A stretch of 6,379 nt of DNA, taken from the NCBI GenBank assembly GCA_945901145.1, contig CAMDJY010000100.1, positions 1 to 6,379 of the forward strand. The letters are read 5' to 3'. The position numbers and the translations under genes were made by a program. The notes under the pieces were generated by a model. It was not told the DNA's origin, did not search any database, and saw only the letters and a list, made by a program, of their open reading frames with translations. This document shows positions 1 through 6,097 of the stretch, piece after piece. Every line of letters starts with the position of its first letter. The first letter of the stretch is position 1. Origin of the DNA: Legionella genomosp. 1 (GTDB taxonomy: Bacteria; Pseudomonadota; Gammaproteobacteria; Legionellales; Legionellaceae).

Positions 1-1
1 C

Positions 2-202
2 TGCCCTTACTGCGACCGAGCCAAACGATTATTAGAAAAAAAAGGCATGACTTACACAGAAATTCGCGTTGACTTAGATGAAGCAGAGCGCGAAAAAATG
101 ATTACTCTATCAGGACGACGAACTGTTCCACAAATTTTTATTGATGGTAAACATATCGGCGGATGCGACGATTTGCATGCTTATTTTGGTGTAAGTGGCT
201 AA
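2..202 (+). CDS. grxC: Glutaredoxin 3-like protein, 3' part (5' end outside window)
   Basis: This is a small cytoplasmic thiol-disulfide oxidoreductase that uses glutathione to reduce protein disulfides and mixed disulfides. The frame is open from the window edge and gives 66 residues to a TAA stop. It begins directly at the CPYC dithiol active site (bases 2-13). The cis-proline segment TVPQIFIDG and the glutathione-binding GGCDD motif follow. These three elements in this order and spacing define the classical dithiol glutaredoxin fold. About 10-12 N-terminal residues (first beta strand) lie outside the window. The C-terminus ends HAYFGVSG after GGCDDL, about six residues shorter than E. coli GrxC as I recall it, so the last helix is short. 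The next gene on the same strand starts 25 bases later and may share its transcript. The family call is secure; the choice of grxC over another monomeric glutaredoxin is by similarity to GrxC. Confidence 0.9.
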   Translation, partial: CPYCDRAKRLLEKKGMTYTEIRVDLDEAEREKMITLSGRRTVPQIFIDGKHIGGCDDLHAYFGVSG

Positions 203-215
203 TTTTTAATTTCTT

Positions 216-221
216 AAGGAG
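216..221 (+). promoter_or_regulatory. Ribosome binding site of the PhyH-like ORF
   Basis: AAGGAG lies six bases before the ATG at 228. This strong Shine-Dalgarno match fixes the start codon and argues that the truncated ORF downstream can still be translated. Confidence 0.75.
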
Positions 222-227
222 AACTGT

Positions 228-569
228 ATGGAATTAACTCCTGACGAAATAGATTCTTATATGAAAAAAGGCTATGTGATCATTCCTAAGGTATTTTCAG
301 CAAGGGAATCTCAAGACTTATCTCAAGCAACTGAAACACTGGGTAATGAAATCAAACAATTCGAGCAACAAGGTTTAGAAAATCAATTTGAAAAAGATTG
401 GTTCGGTAGCCAGATTGTCTTATCAAAACGTCCAGATGCTCAAGGACTAGCAATTAAACGTATAGTATGGGCAGCTGCTGCTTGTCCTCTTTTAACTGTA
501 ATTCAGCAACCATCTTTATCTACCAAAGAATCAATTAATGAACCAGAAACAACATTTCATTTGAAATAG
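228..569 (+). CDS. Truncated phytanoyl-CoA dioxygenase (PhyH)-like protein, N-terminal part only
   Basis: The 113-residue product resembles the N-terminus of PhyH-family Fe(II)/2-oxoglutarate oxygenases. It has an acidic start, then GYVIIPKVFSARE at about residues 15-27 (the usual 'GY-V-IP-VFS-EE' opening). A helical stretch and RIVWAAAACPLL at about 78-89 follow, where family members carry an 'RRIVW...PeLL' segment. Family members are usually around 250-300 residues and bind iron through an HxD...H triad in the second half; no such triad is present, so a normal oxygenase activity is not expected. The other two plus-strand frames hit stops soon after the end of similarity, so one frameshift does not restore the protein. 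The gene ends 13 bases from the convergent metK stop, consistent with loss of the 3' part by deletion. Hand-counted G+C over 241-540 is about 36%, below its neighbours. It could be a decaying pseudogene or a small protein of new use. The family assignment is by eye only. Confidence 0.6.
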   Translation: MELTPDEIDSYMKKGYVIIPKVFSARESQDLSQATETLGNEIKQFEQQGLENQFEKDWFGSQIVLSKRPDAQGLAIKRIVWAAAACPLLTVIQQPSLSTKESINEPETTFHLK

Positions 570-582
570 GGAGCGTACCTAG

Positions 583-1722
583 TTACAAGGCTTTCTTTAA
601 AACATCCACTTTGTCTAACCGCTCCCAAGGGAACTCGTCACGCCCATAATGACCCAAAGTTGCCGTTGCGCGATAAATGGGTCTTAGCAAATCATGATGG
701 CGAATAATCCCTTGCGGAGTTAAATCAAAATGTGTATGAATTAACTCGATGATTGTTTTTTCATCTAATCGTCCGGTTCCAAAAGTTTCAACATGAATCG
801 AAGTTGGCTCTGCAACGCCAATAGCATAGGAAACTTGAATTTCACATTGCGAGGCAATTCCCGCAGCAACAAGATTTTTAGCAACATGTCGTGCCGCATA
901 AGCCGCTGAGCGATCGACTTTAGAAGGAACTTTTCCCGAAAAACATCCACCGCCATGTCGCGCCATACCACCATATGTATCAACAATAATTTTACGTCCA
1001 GTTAAGCCGCAATCCCCTAATGGACCACCAATGACAAACCGTCCAGTCGGATTAATATAAAATCGAGTTTCTGACGTCAGCCACTCAGATGGAAGTACTG
1101 GTTTGATAATTTCTTCTCGTACCGCTTCTACCAAATCATGATAAAGAATCTCAGGTGCATGTTGCGTGGAAACGACTACGGTATTCACAGATACAGGCTT
1201 ACCATCTTCATAATTCAAAGTCAGTTGGCTTTTAGCATCAGGTCTTAACCAGGGCAATATACCAGATTTGCGTAGATGTGCTTGACGCGCCATCAAGCGG
1301 TGCGCATAGGTAATCGGTGCGGGCATGAACACATCGGTCTCATGACTCGCATAACCAAACATCAGGCCTTGGTCGCCCGCGCCTTGTATTTTTGTATCTA
1401 CACCTTGCGCAATATCTGCCGACTGTTTACCAATTGCAGACAAGACTGCGCATGATTCCCAGTCAAACCCCATGGCCGAGCTATTATAACCAATGTCTTT
1501 AATCACAGTGCGTGCGATTTCTTCAACGTCAACCCAGGCCGTCGTAGTGATTTCACCACCAACTAGGACCATACCTGTCTTCACAAAAGTTTCACAAGCA
1601 ACACGCGCTTGCACATCCTGAGCTAAAATAGCATCTAGCACGGCATCTGAAATTTGATCAGCAATTTTATCTGGATGGCCCTCTGAAACTGATTCAGAAG
1701 TAAAAACATACGACGAACTCAC
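583..1722 (-). CDS. metK: S-adenosylmethionine synthetase (methionine adenosyltransferase)
   Basis: This cytoplasmic enzyme makes S-adenosylmethionine from methionine and ATP, supplying methyl groups, polyamine synthesis and other SAM-dependent reactions. From the GTG at 1722 the protein has 379 residues, normal for bacterial MetK. Conserved elements in order are: SEGHPDK (His16, Asp18, Lys19) for ATP and magnesium; Glu44 near the potassium site; signature 1 [11 protein letters not shown] at 114-124; PDAKSQ (Asp162, Lys164); GDCGLTGRK (Asp237, Arg243, Lys244); and the phosphate-binding loop [14 protein letters not shown] at 258-270. In that loop Lys264, Lys268 and Asp270 are present, but residue 265 is Val where Asp (or Glu) is essentially invariant. 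An in-frame GTG at 1731 overlaps the GAGGAG ribosome binding site and is unlikely to be used; the GTG at 1722 sits eight bases after it and gives the usual [14 protein letters not shown] opening. The gene follows carA by 28 bases and is probably last in the grpE-dnaK-dnaJ-carA-metK unit. Confidence 0.96.
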   Translation of the reverse strand: MSSSYVFTSESVSEGHPDKIADQISDAVLDAILAQDVQARVACETFVKTGMVLVGGEITTTAWVDVEEIARTVIKDIGYNSSAMGFDWESCAVLSAIGKQSADIAQGVDTKIQGAGDQGLMFGYASHETDVFMPAPITYAHRLMARQAHLRKSGILPWLRPDAKSQLTLNYEDGKPVSVNTVVVSTQHAPEILYHDLVEAVREEIIKPVLPSEWLTSETRFYINPTGRFVIGGPLGDCGLTGRKIIVDTYGGMARHGGGCFSGKVPSKVDRSAAYAARHVAKNLVAAGIASQCEIQVSYAIGVAEPTSIHVETFGTGRLDEKTIIELIHTHFDLTPQGIIRHHDLLRPIYRATATLGHYGRDEFPWERLDKVDVLKKAL

Positions 1723-1730
1723 AACAATCA

Positions 1731-1737
1731 CTCCTCT
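1731..1737 (-). promoter_or_regulatory. Ribosome binding site that decides the metK start
   Basis: On the minus strand the sequence is AGAGGAG, ending at 1731, followed by eight bases and then GTG at 1722. The longer reading frame would start at the GTG whose first base is the last G of this element, leaving no spacer. The element therefore supports the shorter 379-residue MetK. Confidence 0.75.
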
Positions 1738-1750
1738 TTAAAATCTTGCC

Positions 1751-2869
1751 TCAATGACCGTGCATCAAATGAATAAAACGATTGAATAAACATGAGGCTT
1801 CATGAGGGCCTGGACTTGCTTCAGGATGACCCTGAAACCCAAAAGCAGGCTTATCGCGATGCATTATACCTTGTAAGCTTTGATCAAACAATGAACGATG
1901 AGTGACAATTAAATTTTCAGGAAGAGCAGATTCATCAATCGCAAAGCCATGATTTTGGCTGGTAATATAAACGCGTTTCTCAGACCCTACTTCAATCACA
2001 GGATGGTTCGTTCCATGGTGACCAAACTTCATTTTAATCGTTCGTGCACCACACGCTAATCCCAGGATTTGAAACCCTAAACATATCCCAAATAAAGGAA
2101 TTGATGCATCTAACAAAGATCGAGTCGCCTCAATGGCATAATCACAAGCAGCAGGATCGCCTGGGCCATTCGAAAGGAGAACCCCATCAGGATTCATCGC
2201 CAACACATCCGCTGCGCTGGTTTGCGCAGGAACCAAAGTTATGTGACAGCCTAGATCATGAAGAATTCGCAGAATACTGCTTTTGACACCAAAATCATAA
2301 ACAACGACATGCAAAGACTCTGGCACTGAAGCGAGCGCCCATTCACCTTGGCCTTCATACCAACGTTCGATAGTCTGACGCGTAACCACACGTGCTAAAT
2401 CTACCCCAGCAAGACTTGGACAACCACGAGCCAGTGCTAATGCTTGGTCGCATTGCTCAACATCCGTTGTGATACAAGCCGCAACCGTGCCATACTCTTG
2501 TAAATACTGTGTCAGCGCGCGGGTATCAAGGCCAGCGATAGCAACCACTTCGTGTTTTTTAAGCCAATCAGTTAAGGAACGCTCGGCGCGATAGTGGCCT
2601 TGAAATGGCGGGCAATCTCGAACGACTAAGCCAGAAGCCCAAACCCGAGAAGACTCCATATCCTCAAAATTACACCCAGTATTTCCAACATGGGCAGTAG
2701 TCAATAAAATAATTTGCTTCGCATAAGAGGGATCACTCAACATTTCTTGATAGCCAGTCATCGCGGTATTAAACACGAGCTCACCAACAGCATGTCCTGC
2801 ACTGCCAATAGAAATGCCTTCAAAAACAGTACCGTCAGCCAGTACTAATAATGCCCTTGTATGGCTCAT
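1751..2869 (-). CDS. carA: Carbamoyl-phosphate synthetase small (glutaminase) subunit
   Basis: CarA hydrolyses glutamine and passes ammonia through a tunnel to CarB, which makes carbamoyl phosphate for pyrimidine and arginine synthesis. The 372-residue protein has the CarA N-terminal domain (about 1-150, with [10 protein letters not shown] at 33-42 and AGLDTRALT at 112-120) and a class I glutamine amidotransferase domain (about 187-370). The triad is intact: Cys263 in GICLG, His348 and Glu350 in [10 protein letters not shown]. His307 in SQNHGF and the MKFGHHG loop at 280-286 are also present. Residue 266, three after the nucleophile, is Phe in CLGFQ where CarA normally has His; other class I amidotransferases tolerate Met there, so activity is plausible. 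The ATG lies one base after the dnaJ stop (TAATATG) with no clear ribosome binding site, suggesting reinitiation by ribosomes finishing dnaJ. The partner gene carB is not in the window: metK follows instead. Confidence 0.97.
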   Translation of the reverse strand: MSHTRALLVLADGTVFEGISIGSAGHAVGELVFNTAMTGYQEMLSDPSYAKQIILLTTAHVGNTGCNFEDMESSRVWASGLVVRDCPPFQGHYRAERSLTDWLKKHEVVAIAGLDTRALTQYLQEYGTVAACITTDVEQCDQALALARGCPSLAGVDLARVVTRQTIERWYEGQGEWALASVPESLHVVVYDFGVKSSILRILHDLGCHITLVPAQTSAADVLAMNPDGVLLSNGPGDPAACDYAIEATRSLLDASIPLFGICLGFQILGLACGARTIKMKFGHHGTNHPVIEVGSEKRVYITSQNHGFAIDESALPENLIVTHRSLFDQSLQGIMHRDKPAFGFQGHPEASPGPHEASCLFNRFIHLMHGH

Positions 2870-2870
2870 A

Positions 2871-4001
2871 TTAAAATTTCATATCTTCAAAAAATTGTTT
2901 AACACCGGCAAACCAAGAATTGGAACGCGGTGAATGCGTTTGTTGATTATTATCTAGGGAATCTTGTAATTGCGCTAGTAAATCTTTTTGCTCTTTAGAT
3001 AAAGACACCGGTGTTTCAACCAGAACTCGACACAGCAAATCACCCACGCCATGGCTGCGGACCGACTTGATACCTTTGCCGCGCAAACGGAAAGACTTAC
3101 CCGTCTGGGTTTCAGCTGGAATTTTAAGCGTGACGCGCCCATTCAGTGTCGGAACTTCGATAGAACCGCCCAATGCAGCTGTAGTAAAACTAATTGGCAC
3201 TTCACAGTGGAGATCACTCCCCTGACGTTCGAAAATCGCATGAGGTTTTAAATTAATTTGGACATATAAATCCCCGTGAGGTCCGCCGTGATAACCAGCT
3301 TCACCTTCACCAGATAAGCGCACACGATCACCTTGATCTACACCCACTGGAATTTTAACGGTCAAGGTTTTTGTTTCTCGTATGCGGCCTTCCCCGTGAC
3401 AGTCACCACAAGGATCAACAATCACATGGCCCTCACCCTGACAGCTTGGACAGGTTTGCTGAATTGAAAAAAATCCTTGCTGAATACGCACTTGGCCCAT
3501 GCCCTGACACGTTTCACAAGTTTTAGGTTTAGAGCCTTTTTTTGCCCCCGAACCATCGCAGGTATTGCAATTTCCGTATCGTGGCACAGAAATTTCAATT
3601 TCTTTACCAGAAGCAGCCTCTTCTAGAGTCAATTGAACAGACATTTGGAGGTCATTACCACGCTCAGCGCGCGTTCCACGACTACTCCCACCGCGACCAC
3701 CAGAGAAAATATTTTCGAAGAGATCCTCAAACACATCGCCAAAACCACCAAATCCACCCTGTCCACCCGCCGCACCAGCTACACCCTCATGACCAAATTG
3801 ATCATAAGCAGCACGTTTTTTAGGATCAGACAATACAGCATAGGCTTGTTGTATTTCTTTAAATTTTTCTTCTGATTCTTCATTGCCTGAATTGCGATCG
3901 GGGTGATGTTGCATAGCAAGCTTTCGGTATGCTTTTTTTATTTCCCCTTCACTTGCATCGCGACTCACACCAAGTAACGTATAATAATCATTCTGTTGCA
4001 T
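2871..4001 (-). CDS. dnaJ: Chaperone protein DnaJ (Hsp40, type I J-protein)
   Basis: DnaJ binds unfolded proteins, delivers them to DnaK and stimulates DnaK ATP hydrolysis. The 376-residue protein has full type I architecture: a J-domain at 1-70 with HPD at 33-35; a Gly/Phe-rich linker at about 73-110 carrying FEDLFENIF; and a zinc-binding domain at about 145-206 with four CxxCxGxG repeats (Cys pairs 145/148, 162/165, 184/187, 198/201), all cysteines intact. The two beta-sandwich substrate-binding domains follow (about 120-144 plus 207-335), then a C-terminal dimerization segment. The tail from about 350 is polar ([12 protein letters not shown]) and ends FFEDMKF. The ATG at 4001 gives the standard NDYYTLLGV opening; its ribosome binding site is weak (GAG five bases upstream). 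The gene lies 70 bases after dnaK, separated by a strong hairpin, and leads into carA with a one-base gap. No internal promoter was recognised. Confidence 0.98.
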   Translation of the reverse strand: MQQNDYYTLLGVSRDASEGEIKKAYRKLAMQHHPDRNSGNEESEEKFKEIQQAYAVLSDPKKRAAYDQFGHEGVAGAAGGQGGFGGFGDVFEDLFENIFSGGRGGSSRGTRAERGNDLQMSVQLTLEEAASGKEIEISVPRYGNCNTCDGSGAKKGSKPKTCETCQGMGQVRIQQGFFSIQQTCPSCQGEGHVIVDPCGDCHGEGRIRETKTLTVKIPVGVDQGDRVRLSGEGEAGYHGGPHGDLYVQINLKPHAIFERQGSDLHCEVPISFTTAALGGSIEVPTLNGRVTLKIPAETQTGKSFRLRGKGIKSVRSHGVGDLLCRVLVETPVSLSKEQKDLLAQLQDSLDNNQQTHSPRSNSWFAGVKQFFEDMKF

Positions 4002-4035
4002 TGATACTCACATATTATTTATTGCAGATTTAGCA

Positions 4036-4064
4036 ATTTACGCCTCTTGTTTTGAGGCGTAAAT
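4036..4064 (-). promoter_or_regulatory. Intergenic hairpin between dnaK and dnaJ (attenuator, processing or stability element)
   Basis: A perfect 11-bp inverted repeat (4036-4046 with 4054-4064, core TTTACGCCTC/GAGGCGTAAA) closes a seven-base loop eight bases past the dnaK stop. Read on the minus strand, the stem is followed by TTGCTAAATC rather than a run of T, so it is not a classical intrinsic terminator. A smaller stem (ATTGC at 4021-4025 with GCAAT at 4033-4037) follows it immediately. Partial termination, RNase cleavage, or 3'-end protection of the dnaK message are all possible; each would give more dnaK than dnaJ product. The structure is seen directly; the role is inferred. Confidence 0.6.
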
Positions 4065-4071
4065 CCATGAA

Positions 4072-6015
4072 TTACTTCTTGTCGTCATCTTTAACTTCTT
4101 CAAACTCGGCATCAACCACGCCATCATCTTTAGGTTTAGCACTTGACGACGCATCTTGTCCTGAGGAATCATGCGCTTGTCCTTCAGCTTGGGCTTTTTT
4201 AGCATACACACGCTCAGCTATTTTTCCAGAAGCTTCAGACAATACACTAAGCTTAGCTTCGATGTTAGATTTGTCATTGGTCTTCACCGCTTCTTTTAAA
4301 TCAGCAATTGCATCTTCAATACTCTTTTTCTCATCGTCCGCTAATTCACCTGCCAGATCTTTGATTGATTTTTCGCTGCTATGAATCAAATTATCAGCCT
4401 GGTTTCTTAATTCAGCTAATTCTTTAAATTTCTTATCATCTTCAGCGTGTGCTTTAGCATCATTGACCATCGCCTCAACTTCTGCCTCACTCAAACCACT
4501 TGATGCTTTAATGACGATTGACTGAGCTTTGCCAGAAGCCTTATCTTTTGCTGATACGTTAAGAATACCATTTGCATCAATATCAAAAGTCACTTCAATT
4601 TGTGGAACGCCGCGTGGTGCTGGAGGAATATCAGCTAAATCAAATCGACCTAATGATTTGTTTGCCGAAGCCTGCTCACGCTCGCCTTGCAATACATGAA
4701 CCGTTACAGCAGTTTGATTGTTTTCTGCGGTTGAAAAGACTTGATTCGCTTTCGTTGGAATTGTCGTATTTTTCTCAATCAGCTTAGTCATTACACCCCC
4801 TAAGGTTTCAATCCCTAAGGATAATGGCGTCACGTCTAATAATAAAATATCTTTCACATCACCAGATAGAACAGCCGCTTGAATAGCAGCACCCACTGCA
4901 ACTGCTTCATCAGGGTTAACATCTTTGCGAGGCTCTTTACCAAAAAACTCTTCAACTACTTTTTGCACCAAAGGCATACGTGTTTGGCCACCTACTAAAA
5001 TGACCTCATCAATCTGACTAATGGTTAATTTTGCATCTTTCAAGGCCGTCTTACATGGTGCAACTGTACGTTCTACTAACTGCTCAACTAAAGACTCTAA
5101 TTTTGCACGTGTTAATTTTAAGGTAAGATGTTTTGGTCCTGACGCATCGGCAGTAATATACGGCAAGTTCACATCTGTTTGTTGGGAAGATGACAGCTCA
5201 ATTTTCGCTTTTTCAGCTGCTTCTTTTAGTCGCTGCAGCGCTAACGGATCATTATGTAAGTCAATGCCAGTATCTTTTTTAAATTCAGCAGCCAAATACT
5301 CAATTAAGGCTAAATCGAAATCTTCGCCCCCCAAAAACGTATCACCATTGGTTGCTAAAACCTCAAATTGATGTTCACCATCGACTTCAGCAATCTCAAT
5401 AATTGAGATATCAAACGTTCCACCCCCAAGGTCATAGACAGCAATAACTGAATCGCCACGCTTTTTATCCATACCATAAGCCAGAGCAGCAGCAGTAGGC
5501 TCGTTAATAATTCTCTTCACTTCAAGGCCCGCAATACGGCCAGCATCTTTTGTCGCTTGACGTTGTGAGTCGTTAAAGTAAGCTGGTACCGTAATCACCG
5601 CTTCAGTGACTTCTTTGCCTAAATAGTCTTCAGCTGTTTTTTTCATTTTGCGTAAAACTTCTGCCGAAATTTGTGGTGGTGCTTTGTCTTCATTTTTAAT
5701 ACGAACCCACGCATCACCATTATCAGCTTTAACAATCGCATAAGGTACCATTTTAATATCTTTCTGGACGACCGCATCATCAAAACGTCGACCAATTAAA
5801 CGTTTAATCGCATACAGTGTATTATCTGGGTTAGTCACAGCTTGACGCTTAGCCGCTTGACCAACAAGTACTTCGTTATCATTGGTATAAGCAACAATCG
5901 AGGGTGTGGTGCGATGACCTTCAGCATTTTCAATCACACGCGGGGTCTTGCCTTCCATGATCGCGACACAAGAGTTGGTTGTACCTAAGTCAATTCCAAT
6001 CATTGTTGATGCCAT
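4072..6015 (-). CDS. dnaK: Chaperone protein DnaK (Hsp70)
   Basis: DnaK is the ATP-driven cytoplasmic Hsp70 that binds exposed hydrophobic segments, working with DnaJ and GrpE in folding, disaggregation and heat-shock control. The 647-residue protein is full length. The nucleotide-binding domain (1 to about 385) carries all three Hsp70 signatures: IDLGTTNS at 8-15, [12 protein letters not shown] at 193-204, and [15 protein letters not shown] at 338-352. Thr200 corresponds to the threonine that E. coli DnaK autophosphorylates. The linker is DILLLDVTP (389-397). The substrate-binding beta domain spans about 395-505 and the helical lid about 508-605. A Ser/Ala/Gln-rich disordered tail ends EEVKDDDKK, the acidic end typical of proteobacterial DnaK. 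The ATG at 6015 has GGAG nine bases upstream and gives [11 protein letters not shown]. The gene lies 82 bases after grpE, with a sigma-32-like promoter in that gap, and 70 bases before dnaJ. No residue out of family pattern was noticed. Confidence 0.99.
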   Translation of the reverse strand: MASTMIGIDLGTTNSCVAIMEGKTPRVIENAEGHRTTPSIVAYTNDNEVLVGQAAKRQAVTNPDNTLYAIKRLIGRRFDDAVVQKDIKMVPYAIVKADNGDAWVRIKNEDKAPPQISAEVLRKMKKTAEDYLGKEVTEAVITVPAYFNDSQRQATKDAGRIAGLEVKRIINEPTAAALAYGMDKKRGDSVIAVYDLGGGTFDISIIEIAEVDGEHQFEVLATNGDTFLGGEDFDLALIEYLAAEFKKDTGIDLHNDPLALQRLKEAAEKAKIELSSSQQTDVNLPYITADASGPKHLTLKLTRAKLESLVEQLVERTVAPCKTALKDAKLTISQIDEVILVGGQTRMPLVQKVVEEFFGKEPRKDVNPDEAVAVGAAIQAAVLSGDVKDILLLDVTPLSLGIETLGGVMTKLIEKNTTIPTKANQVFSTAENNQTAVTVHVLQGEREQASANKSLGRFDLADIPPAPRGVPQIEVTFDIDANGILNVSAKDKASGKAQSIVIKASSGLSEAEVEAMVNDAKAHAEDDKKFKELAELRNQADNLIHSSEKSIKDLAGELADDEKKSIEDAIADLKEAVKTNDKSNIEAKLSVLSEASGKIAERVYAKKAQAEGQAHDSSGQDASSSAKPKDDGVVDAEFEEVKDDDKK

Positions 6016-6027
6016 TTTTTTTCACTC

Positions 6028-6088
6028 CAAGTCAAATCGTTTATTGATAAATAACATATAAGGGGTATTTTTCTAATTTCAAGTCAAA
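6028..6088 (-). repeat. Two direct copies of TTTGACTTG in the dnaK leader
   Basis: The nine-base word TTTGACTTG (minus strand) occurs exactly at 6088-6080 and 6036-6028, 52 bases apart. The first copy overlaps the -35 part of the predicted heat-shock promoter; the second runs into the dnaK ribosome binding site. It may be chance, a small duplication or a protein site. The copies are seen directly; no function is claimed. Confidence 0.4.
6056..6083 (-). promoter_or_regulatory. Sigma-32 (RpoH)-type heat-shock promoter of dnaK
   Basis: On the minus strand CTTGAAA (6083-6077) is followed by 11 bases and then CCCCTTATAT (6065-6056). The E. coli RpoH consensus is CTTGAAA, a short spacer and CCCCATNT, so the -35 is exact and the -10 keeps the CCCC core and its AT-rich end. 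The spacer is at the short end of the range I recall. The start of transcription would fall about 35-40 bases before the dnaK ATG. A sigma-70 reading (TTGACT at 6087-6082) has no -10 box at the right distance. The promoter would let dnaK, and probably dnaJ-carA-metK, respond to heat independently of whatever drives grpE. Confidence 0.75.
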
Positions 6089-6097
6089 GCCAGACTT

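Noticed and set aside
569..626. Seven-base inverted repeat GGGAGCG (569-575) / CGCTCCC (620-626) as a terminator at the convergent junction
   Set aside because: The arms are 44 bases apart, the right arm lies inside the conserved PWERLD codons of metK, and there is no T-run, so chance is the better explanation.
765..986. 73-codon minus-strand open frame inside metK
   Set aside because: It overlaps metK in another frame, its translation has no recognisable domain, and metK is clearly the real gene over this stretch.
1723..1750. SAM-sensing riboswitch in front of metK
   Set aside because: Only 28 bases separate carA and metK, too few for a known SAM riboswitch, and they hold only the ribosome binding site.
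3542..3875. Two overlapping plus-strand frames opposite the dnaJ J-domain, Gly/Phe and zinc-finger coding region
   Set aside because: Their His/Thr/Gln-rich composition comes from reading the Gly-rich and Cys-rich DnaJ codons in antisense.
4052..4384. 110-codon plus-strand open frame opposite the dnaK 3' end
   Set aside because: Its Ser/Ala/Leu-rich translation is the expected antisense reading of the Ala/Lys/Asp-rich DnaK tail; it has no ribosome binding site of note and begins inside the dnaK-dnaJ hairpin.
5021..5371. 116-codon plus-strand open frame opposite dnaK
   Set aside because: It is an antisense shadow of the highly conserved nucleotide-binding domain coding sequence, with no family resemblance.
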